In this document: in pieces, positions 6,607-11,635 of the stretch | How positions within the stretch are numbered: position 1 is the stretch's first letter | Layout: each line of letters opens with the position of its first letter | The notes under the pieces: model-generated | The model's input: only the letters and a program-made list of their open reading frames with translations | Databases searched by the model: none | Told to the model about the DNA's origin: nothing | Assembly: GCA_024400715.1 (NCBI GenBank) | Contig: JAKSMH010000010.1 | Location: forward strand, 1-11,635 | Length of the DNA: 11,635 nt | Reading direction: 5' to 3' | DNA from: Bacteroidales bacterium | GTDB taxonomy: Bacteria; Bacteroidota; Bacteroidia; Bacteroidales; WCHB1-69 | Made by a program: the position numbers and the translations under genes

Positions 6607-8658
6607 CTACTGCACCGTACTTCCAGCTTTCAATTCTTGGGCAGGCTGCACCAACGACAACTCGCCATTGGCATTCTCCGCCATCAGGACCATTCCGTGG
6701 GAAGCAACCCCCTTAATTTCTTTGGGAGCAAGGTTAATAAGCATCAATACTTGCTTTCCAACCAAATTTTCAGGTTCATAATATTCCGCAATTCCCGAAA
6801 CAATTTCTCGCTCATCGACGCCGGTATTGACTTTCAACTTCAACAATTTCTTGGTCTTTGCCACCTTTTCCGCTGCCAACACCGTACAAATTCTCAAATC
6901 CATCTTCTGGAAATCATCATAGCTAATGTCTGGCTTAGCTTCCTTGGCAGGCGCATTATTCATCATATTGGCTTTCTTGGCATCCTCCAACTTTTTCACT
7001 TGGGCAGCAACGGCCTCATCTTCAATCTTAACAAACAAATATTCGGCAGGATTGATTTTGTCACCGGCCTTTAACAAATCGCAAGCACCGCCTTTATTCC
7101 ACTCGTGAACATCAATATTCAGCATTTGCTGCAATTTTTTGGCCGTGAAAGGAAGGAAGGGTTCGCACAAAACCGACAAGTTGGCACAAATCTGCAACGA
7201 CAAATGCATTACAGTCTTTACGCTTTCGGGATCTTCCTTCTGCTTTTTCCAGGGTTCCATATCTGTCAAATACTTATTACCTAAGCGCGCCAAATTCATC
7301 AATTCGGCCTGCGCTTCACGGAAACGATATTTTTCGATGGAATGGCCAATCAATGACGGAAATTCCTTCATTTTTTCAATGACTTCTTTTTCATAATCTG
7401 ACAATTCTCCCAATTCCGGAATCACGCCGCCATAATACTTATGCGTCAAAACAACGGTTCTGTTGACCAGATTTCCGAAAATAGCCAATAATTCATTATT
7501 GTTCTTGGCCTGAAAATCGACCCAAGTAAAGTCGGCATCTTTCGTTTCAGGAGCAATGGAAGTCAGGGTATAACGCAACACATCCTGTTTTCCGGGAAAA
7601 TCCTCGAGATACTCGTGGAGCCATACAGCCCAGTTTTTAGATGTCGAAATTTTATCTCCTTCAAGATTCAAAAATTCATTCGCTGGAACATTGTCTGGAA
7701 GAATATAACTTCCATCCGCCTTCAACATACAGGGGCAAATAATGCAATGGAAAACGATATTGTCCTTGCCAATAAAATGCACCAATTGCGTATCCTTGTC
7801 CTTCCACCACTTTTCCCAATCGTCGTTGTGGGCGGTGGCCCATTCCTTCGTAAAGGAAATATAGCCGATGGGCGCATCAAACCAGACGTAAAGCACCTTC
7901 CCTTCGGCTTCGGTCAACGGCACTTTCACTCCCCAGTCCAAGTCGCGGGTGACGGCACGCGGCTGCAAACCAGCTTCAATCCAAGATTTGCACTGACCAT
8001 AAACATTGCTTCGCCAATCTTCCTTATGTCCTTGGAGAATCCACTCTTTCAGCCAAGGTTCATAATCGTTCAAAGGCAAATACCAGTGTTTGGTTTCCTT
8101 CATAACAGGAGCTTTTCCACTCAATACCGACTTGGGGTCAATCAAGTCCGTAGCATTCAAACTGGTACCACAGGCCTCGCATTGGTCACCGTATGCCTTT
8201 TCGTTGCCGCAATGGGGACAAGTTCCCGTAATATATCTGTCAGCCAAAAACTGCTGGGCTTCTTCGTCATAATACTGCCTACTTGTCTGCTCTATCAGTT
8301 TCCCTTCATTGTATAACTTGGTGAAATATTCTGAAGCGGTTTTGTGATGTTCAGCTCCAGAAGTTCTGGAATAAATATCAAAAGAAATACCCAATTCTTC
8401 AAAAGACTTCTTGATAATATTATGATAACGATCCACGATGGCCTGAGGAGTAGTATTTTCCTTCTTCGCTTTCAAGGTAATGGGCACGCCGTGTTCGTCA
8501 GAACCGCCAATAAACAACACTTCCTGGCCATTTGAACGCAAATAGCGAGCATAAATATCCGCAGGAACATAAACCCCTGCCAAATGTCCAATATGGACAG
8601 GTCCGTTAGTATAGGGAAGTGCGGAAGTAATCGTGTATCTTTTCTTATTTGAATCCAT
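6607..8658 (-). CDS. metG: Methionine--tRNA ligase
   Basis: The 683-residue cytoplasmic class I synthetase charges tRNA-Met with methionine. HIGH is at 22-25 in the sequence [10 protein letters not shown], and the KMSKS loop appears as KISTSK at 336-341, a variant typical of the KFSTS-like form in this group. Four cysteines C147, C150, C160 and C163 (CPHC and CEAC) form a zinc-binding knuckle in the connective-peptide region. The alpha-helical anticodon-binding domain follows the KMSKS loop. After a charged linker rich in Ala and Lys, a C-terminal EMAPII/Trbp111-like tRNA-binding domain covers about 580-683, so this is the long form of the enzyme. Start at 8658 gives [16 protein letters not shown], as expected. 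rlmN lies 31 bp upstream on the same strand, and a promoter box overlaps the rlmN stop, so metG may be transcribed both alone and with rlmN. Confidence 0.97.
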   Translation of the reverse strand: MDSNKKRYTITSALPYTNGPVHIGHLAGVYVPADIYARYLRSNGQEVLFIGGSDEHGVPITLKAKKENTTPQAIVDRYHNIIKKSFEELGISFDIYSRTSGAEHHKTASEYFTKLYNEGKLIEQTSRQYYDEEAQQFLADRYITGTCPHCGNEKAYGDQCEACGTSLNATDLIDPKSVLSGKAPVMKETKHWYLPLNDYEPWLKEWILQGHKEDWRSNVYGQCKSWIEAGLQPRAVTRDLDWGVKVPLTEAEGKVLYVWFDAPIGYISFTKEWATAHNDDWEKWWKDKDTQLVHFIGKDNIVFHCIICPCMLKADGSYILPDNVPANEFLNLEGDKISTSKNWAVWLHEYLEDFPGKQDVLRYTLTSIAPETKDADFTWVDFQAKNNNELLAIFGNLVNRTVVLTHKYYGGVIPELGELSDYEKEVIEKMKEFPSLIGHSIEKYRFREAQAELMNLARLGNKYLTDMEPWKKQKEDPESVKTVMHLSLQICANLSVLCEPFLPFTAKKLQQMLNIDVHEWNKGGACDLLKAGDKINPAEYLFVKIEDEAVAAQVKKLEDAKKANMMNNAPAKEAKPDISYDDFQKMDLRICTVLAAEKVAKTKKLLKLKVNTGVDEREIVSGIAEYYEPENLVGKQVLMLINLAPKEIKGVASHGMVLMAENANGELSLVQPAQELKAGSTVQ

Positions 8659-8684
8659 TTCTATTTGTTTTAAGATTTAAAATG

Positions 8685-8692
8685 CAAAATTA
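8685..8692 (-). promoter_or_regulatory. Probable metG promoter (-7 box) at the rlmN 3' end
   Basis: On the minus strand TAATTTTG, preceded by TG and followed by CA, matches TAnnTTTG. A TTG at 8710-8708 is 15 bp upstream, the same short spacing as at mutS2. The box overlaps the last codon of rlmN. The inferred leader to the metG ATG is about 20 nt. Confidence 0.5.
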
Positions 8693-9718
8693 CATATTTT
8701 TTTTAATCAACTGGCCACAAGCCGCATCAATATCCTTGCCTCGGCTATGGCGAAGGTTGACCACCATATTTCGTGATTCCAGAAACTGAATAAAACGGCG
8801 GACGTTTTCCGGCTCACTCTTTTGGAAAGGAGAATCCGTGGCATTGAACTCTATCAGATTGATTTTCACGGGGAAAGCCCTACAATAAGCTGCTAATACC
8901 TCCGCATCACGCTGACTGTCGTTGATGCCGTTCAAGAGCAAGTATTCAAAGGTAACTCGCTCGCCCGTTTTTTGATGATAATATTTCAAAGCGTCCTGCA
9001 GTTCATCCAAGGGATTATGCTCCGTAACGGGCATCAGATGAATACGTTTTTTGGGGTCGGCACTATGCAGCGATACCGCCAAACCGGGCTTGAAACCCAT
9101 ATCTGCCAACTTGCGAATACCCTCGGCAATTCCTGCCGTGGACAAAGTAATTCGCTGCGGCGACAATCCTTGTCCTTCCTTGGAAGTCAGCAAGTCAATG
9201 GACCTCATCACGTGGGTATAATTAAGCAGCGGTTCACCCATTCCCATATAGACGATATTTGAGATGGGATGACCGTAATACTCCAAAGCCTTGGCGTTCA
9301 TCAAAACAAACTGGTCAAAAATCTCCGAAAAATGAAGATTCCGAATAAATCCCATCTGCCCGGTGGCACAAAAGGCGCAATGCATCGCGCAACCCACCTG
9401 GGTAGATACGCAAGCCGTCACTCGGTCAGCCGCCGGTATCAGCACCCCCTCTATCATTTTGCCGTCAAATAAACGAAATCCAAACTTCACCGTCTTGTCG
9501 CTACTTTTGGCTTCCACCTCTATGACCGCCCGACGAAAAGAAAAGGCCGCGGATAATTGCTGTCTAAGCGTTTGGGACAGATTGGTCATTTCCTCAAACG
9601 CACCCACCCCTTTCTTCCAAAGCCATTCATTAATTTGCTTGGCACGGAAGGGTTTTTCTCTCACCTCGACGACAAATTGCTGCAATTCTTCGAAAGAGAT
9701 GTATCGAATATCATCCAT
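8690..9718 (-). CDS. rlmN: Dual-specificity 23S rRNA (A2503)/tRNA (A37) C2-methyltransferase RlmN
   Basis: The 342-residue radical SAM enzyme methylates C2 of A2503 in 23S rRNA and of A37 in some tRNAs, supporting translation fidelity. The radical SAM cluster motif CxxxCxxC is C110, C114 and C117 (in VGCAMHCAFC). C103 lies seven residues before it, as in the E. coli enzyme, and the methyl-carrier Cys is C334 in AACGQL near the C-terminus. Other family blocks are visible: YMGMGEPLLNY, ITLSTAGI, LAVSLHSADP, and FNATDSPFQ with RHSRGKDIDAACG. All key residues are present and length is normal. ATG at 9718 gives MDDIRYISFEELQQF with the expected N-terminal helical domain. It is preceded by an unusually long leader for this window, about 75 nt, containing a small hairpin, and followed 31 bp later by metG. 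Confidence 0.97.
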   Translation of the reverse strand: MDDIRYISFEELQQFVVEVREKPFRAKQINEWLWKKGVGAFEEMTNLSQTLRQQLSAAFSFRRAVIEVEAKSSDKTVKFGFRLFDGKMIEGVLIPAADRVTACVSTQVGCAMHCAFCATGQMGFIRNLHFSEIFDQFVLMNAKALEYYGHPISNIVYMGMGEPLLNYTHVMRSIDLLTSKEGQGLSPQRITLSTAGIAEGIRKLADMGFKPGLAVSLHSADPKKRIHLMPVTEHNPLDELQDALKYYHQKTGERVTFEYLLLNGINDSQRDAEVLAAYCRAFPVKINLIEFNATDSPFQKSEPENVRRFIQFLESRNMVVNLRHSRGKDIDAACGQLIKKNM

Positions 9719-9747
9719 TTTAATGAGAAAATTTAGAAATTTACATT

Positions 9748-9763
9748 AGGATTTTTTAATCCT
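9748..9763. other. Perfect small hairpin in the rlmN leader
   Basis: AGGATT (9748-9753) and AATCCT (9758-9763) form a perfect 6-bp stem with a TTTT loop. On the plus strand a run of T follows, giving a terminator shape, but no plus-strand gene ends here. On the minus strand it falls within the rlmN 5' leader, about 30 nt before the ATG, where it could affect mRNA stability or translation. Confidence 0.4.
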
Positions 9764-9798
9764 TTTTTGCTATGATTTTTAATCGTTATTTTCATCAG

Positions 9799-9806
9799 CA
9801 AAAATA
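9799..9806 (-). promoter_or_regulatory. Probable rlmN promoter (-7 box)
   Basis: TATTTTTG on the minus strand, preceded by TG and followed by CT, matches TAnnTTTG. The only TTTG upstream (9822-9819) is 12 bp away, too near for a normal -33 element. The rest of the gap 9719-9921 is AT-rich; it contains an 8-bp inverted repeat, GAATTTTC (9832-9839) and GAAAATTC (9853-9860), and no supported gene. Confidence 0.5.
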
Positions 9807-9921
9807 CAATTTTTTACACAAATGAAATTCAGAATTTTCTTTTTCGGTCTTGGAAAATTCATAAAGCATTACATTCTTTCGCATTTTGGGAAAGACGCTT
9901 GCCACAGCACTTTTTCTTGCA

Positions 9922-11172
9922 TTACTTTACTATACGATCTGCCCAAATACCCGGTATCATTTGAATGTCGTTTTCAAATGCAAAGCGATTAATATTCGCC
10001 ACATAACAATTTTCTGCGGCAATATTGAGTTCGGCAGAAAGATTGCGCAGAGCTTTTATTTTCACCACTTTGTCATAATTATGGTACTTACATTCAACAA
10101 GACACGATTTTTGTGTTCCTGTTAGGACAAAATCCACTTCAGTCCCATTCAGCGTGCGATAAAAATTCAACTCTTCGCCGGCCTTTTTACTACGCCAAAG
10201 TTCAAGCATAATCTCATTTTCAAAAATAGCACCATTATCAGTCCGGAATGTAATCTCATTGAAATTTTTATAAATGATATTCCGTAAACCAAGGTCATAA
10301 AAATAGACTTTGTTCATCTGGGAAATCATTTTTCGTTTATTGGATGCGTATGGTCCAACCAAGCGAATGATGTACATTTTCTGTAAAAGGTGAATGTATT
10401 TTTCACAAGCTACGTAGGTAAGCCCGCTCTCCCTGCTCAACTCGTTAACATTAACCAAATTGCCTATTTGGGTAGCTAAAAGGCGTAACAATCTGTTAAA
10501 AGCCACAAAATGTTCATTTTTTACGTATTTCCGAACATCATTTAATAAATATGTTTGGTATATGTCATTCACCAATTCTATTTTTTCATTGTAATCATTC
10601 GTAAGAGCTGGCCGAGGAAATCCACCAAAAATCAAATATTCCCGGTAAACATCCAATAGGGGTTTTATCAAGGCATTTTCAGATGAAGTCGCTTGCTGAT
10701 GTAATTGGAATAATTTTCTGTCTTTGAACAGCAAATATTCTGAAAAGGAAAGCGACAACACTTCAATAATTCGTACTCTTCCAGCCAAAGACTCTTCTAC
10801 GTTTTGTAAAATATCCAAACTTGAACTTCCCGAGCATAGTATTCGCAGATTGTCATATTTGTCGCTTAATAATTTCAACATTGTTGAAACATTATCAATA
10901 TATTGAAACTCGTCAAGCATCAATAAACCATCCATTTCTGGATTAAGATATAATCGAAGATACTGTTCAATGGTATTTAGTTGCTGGAATAATTCAGCAA
11001 CATTGGGATCTTGGCCATTAAGCAGCAAAATACTTTTATATTGACTTTTTGGCAAACTCTTCATAATGGAAGTTTTCCCAACCTGCCGTGCTCCAATCAG
11101 CACAACAATCGGAACCAAATTGAATGCTTTTATGATGGCCCTGATATACTTTTGTCGGATGATTATTTTCAT
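9922..11172 (-). CDS. AAA_14/DUF4143 ATPase with intact PD-(D/E)XK-like C-terminus
   Basis: The 416-residue protein belongs to the same broad group as the first ATPase but is clearly diverged from it. Walker A is GARQVGKTS at 27-35 and Walker B LLMLDEFQYI with D87 and E88; a sensor-1-like CSGSSSLD follows, and the family motif LSFSEYLLF. The helical middle includes a winged-helix-like DUF4143 portion (NVNELSRESGLTY). The C-terminus carries a complete PD-(D/E)XK pattern: FENEIMLEL, then E345-V346-D347, then VECK with E360 and K362. A nuclease fold is therefore possible, though activity is unproven for this family. The biological role is unknown; relatives are abundant, multi-copy and often stand alone. 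The gene is AT-richer than rlmN and metG, has its own strong promoter with a leader of about 9 nt, and a long inverted repeat upstream. ATG at 11172 is the only sensible start. Confidence 0.87.
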   Translation of the reverse strand: MKIIIRQKYIRAIIKAFNLVPIVVLIGARQVGKTSIMKSLPKSQYKSILLLNGQDPNVAELFQQLNTIEQYLRLYLNPEMDGLLMLDEFQYIDNVSTMLKLLSDKYDNLRILCSGSSSLDILQNVEESLAGRVRIIEVLSLSFSEYLLFKDRKLFQLHQQATSSENALIKPLLDVYREYLIFGGFPRPALTNDYNEKIELVNDIYQTYLLNDVRKYVKNEHFVAFNRLLRLLATQIGNLVNVNELSRESGLTYVACEKYIHLLQKMYIIRLVGPYASNKRKMISQMNKVYFYDLGLRNIIYKNFNEITFRTDNGAIFENEIMLELWRSKKAGEELNFYRTLNGTEVDFVLTGTQKSCLVECKYHNYDKVVKIKALRNLSAELNIAAENCYVANINRFAFENDIQMIPGIWADRIVK

Positions 11173-11186
11173 TTTGTATTTTTGTG

Positions 11187-11217
11187 CAAAAGTATAAAAA
11201 TTTTTGTTATATGCAAA
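11187..11217 (-). promoter_or_regulatory. Near-consensus Bacteroidota promoter for the second ATPase gene
   Basis: On the minus strand TTTG (11217-11214), exactly 19 bp, then TACTTTTG (11194-11187) match both consensus elements and the ideal spacing. It is the best promoter in the window. The inferred start is about 9 nt from the ATG. Confidence 0.75.
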
Positions 11218-11222
11218 ATTTT

Positions 11223-11260
11223 AGTACTAAATTTTTCAAAATAAAGAAAATTTCAGTACT
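11223..11260. repeat. 15-bp imperfect inverted repeat upstream of the ATPase promoter
   Basis: The arms at 11223-11237 and 11246-11260 match as inverted copies at 13 of 15 positions, separated by 8 nt. Each outer end is the palindrome AGTACT. The repeat ends 6 bp before the -33 element. It may be a regulator-binding site, or a hairpin in the 3' region of the interrupted gene to the right. Confidence 0.55.
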
Positions 11261-11304
11261 TATATCCTTTCCATAGATTTTCCCTTGTATCAACTACGTA
11301 TTAG

Positions 11305-11328
11305 GGTGGCTCAGATCCTAACGTCACC
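11305..11328. other. Weak hairpin in the gap before the interrupted reductase gene
   Basis: GGTGGC (11305-11310) can pair with GTCACC (11323-11328) over 6 bp with one G-U, around a 12-nt loop. No T-tract follows. The remainder of 11261-11382 shows no gene or recognised element. Confidence 0.25.
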
Positions 11329-11382
11329 ACCGGCGATACCTTTCAGGCATCTGCTGTTTACTAATTTACTTCAACTAAAATA

Positions 11383-11635
11383 CTAATACACAAACGGTAT
11401 TACCTTTTTCAACTTTCGTTGTTGCATTTCTTCACTAAATTCCTCTTGGTAGTGCTTATAAATGGTTCGCGTACGAGGAACCAAGTTAGCAAATGTCCAG
11501 ATGAAGAACACTAAACCCGCCATTGACCAGGTCAAAATGGCAAATCCCAACCACTCGACCAATTCACCCCAGTAATTGGCAGAAGCCACCTACTTCAACA
11601 TTCCTCCCGACGGAAGGCAATGCTTGGTGTCATTT
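11383..11635 (-). pseudogene. Steroid 5-alpha-reductase-like (DUF1295-type) membrane enzyme, C-terminal part, interrupted by in-frame TAG
   Basis: Reading the minus strand from the right edge gives NDTKHCLPSGGMLK, then TAG (11592-11590), then VASANYWGELVEWLGFAILT and onward to FANLVPRT and KVIPFVY, ending with TAG at 11385-11383. Both sides of the stop match the C-terminal region of the 3-oxo-5-alpha-steroid 4-dehydrogenase family, an integral membrane, NADPH-dependent reductase fold. Homologues carry Tyr at the interrupted place (pattern GGxFxYVSxxNYxGE), so a single base change from TAC or TAT made the stop. The frame continues unbroken past it, which indicates a recent nonsense mutation or a base-call error. 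The downstream GTG at 11589 could start a 68-residue fragment, but that would lack most of the enzyme. The substrate in Bacteroidota is not established. The N-terminal part lies outside the window. Confidence 0.7.

Noticed and set aside
7615..8316. Long open frame (233 codons) on the plus strand inside metG
   Set aside because: It lies fully antisense to metG, has no recognisable domain, promoter or family feature, and reflects metG codon bias.
9822..9992. Small plus-strand frame (about 56 codons) from ATG 9822 starting MKFRIFFFGLGKF
   Set aside because: About 40 percent is antisense to the second ATPase, no promoter box lies upstream in the right orientation, and the sequence matches nothing I recognise.
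11383..11589. Separate 68-codon gene starting with GTG at 11589
   Set aside because: Homology continues upstream of the stop in the same frame, so it is the tail of an interrupted gene and not an independent small gene.
1..11635. CRISPR array, insertion sequence, toxin-antitoxin pair or phage genes
   Set aside because: No regularly spaced repeats, transposase, recombinase or paired small genes were seen on either strand.

Overview
The window looks like a chromosomal segment from a member of the Bacteroidota, probably Bacteroidales. The evidence is a gldD lipoprotein gene, a Bacteroidales-like MutS2 N-terminus, AAA_14/DUF4143 ATPases, AT-rich ribosome-binding regions without Shine-Dalgarno sequences, and repeated -7 promoter boxes of the form TAnnTTTG that are specific to this phylum's primary sigma factor. 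Base composition is moderate in the housekeeping genes and visibly AT-richer around the two ATPase genes and in the intergenic regions.

Layout from left to right. (1) The 3' end of msrA (methionine sulfoxide reductase A) runs into the left edge. (2) A plus-strand pair, mutS2 then gldD, is separated by 15 bp. (3) These meet, with only 2 bp between stop codons, a minus-strand unit that starts at a tRNA-Leu(UAG) gene and continues through a terminator-like hairpin into an IspD/TarI-family cytidylyltransferase and a one-base-overlapping non-hydrolysing UDP-sugar 2-epimerase (WecB family). (4) Divergent from the tRNA is a plus-strand AAA_14-type ATPase. (5) It converges on a minus-strand pair, rlmN then metG, across a gap holding a GC-rich hairpin and degenerate 7-bp repeats. 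(6) Upstream of rlmN is a second, more divergent AAA_14/DUF4143 ATPase with an intact PD-(D/E)XK motif and its own near-consensus promoter, flanked by a long inverted repeat. (7) The right edge holds the C-terminal part of a steroid 5-alpha-reductase-like membrane enzyme gene, interrupted by an in-frame TAG at what appears to be a conserved Tyr codon.

Functionally this is mainly a housekeeping region: ribosome or DNA quality control (mutS2), rRNA/tRNA methylation (rlmN), Met-tRNA charging (metG), a leucine tRNA, and envelope or glycan precursor enzymes (cytidylyltransferase plus epimerase). Two stand-alone accessory ATPase genes are inserted between the conserved blocks. I do not see a clear new multi-gene system. 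The points most worth a second look are the two ATPase loci with their promoter-proximal repeats, the amber-interrupted reductase gene, the extended promoter motif shared by most genes here, and the TarI-like character of the gene that would normally be labelled ispD. No gap without a gene exceeds about 210 bp.
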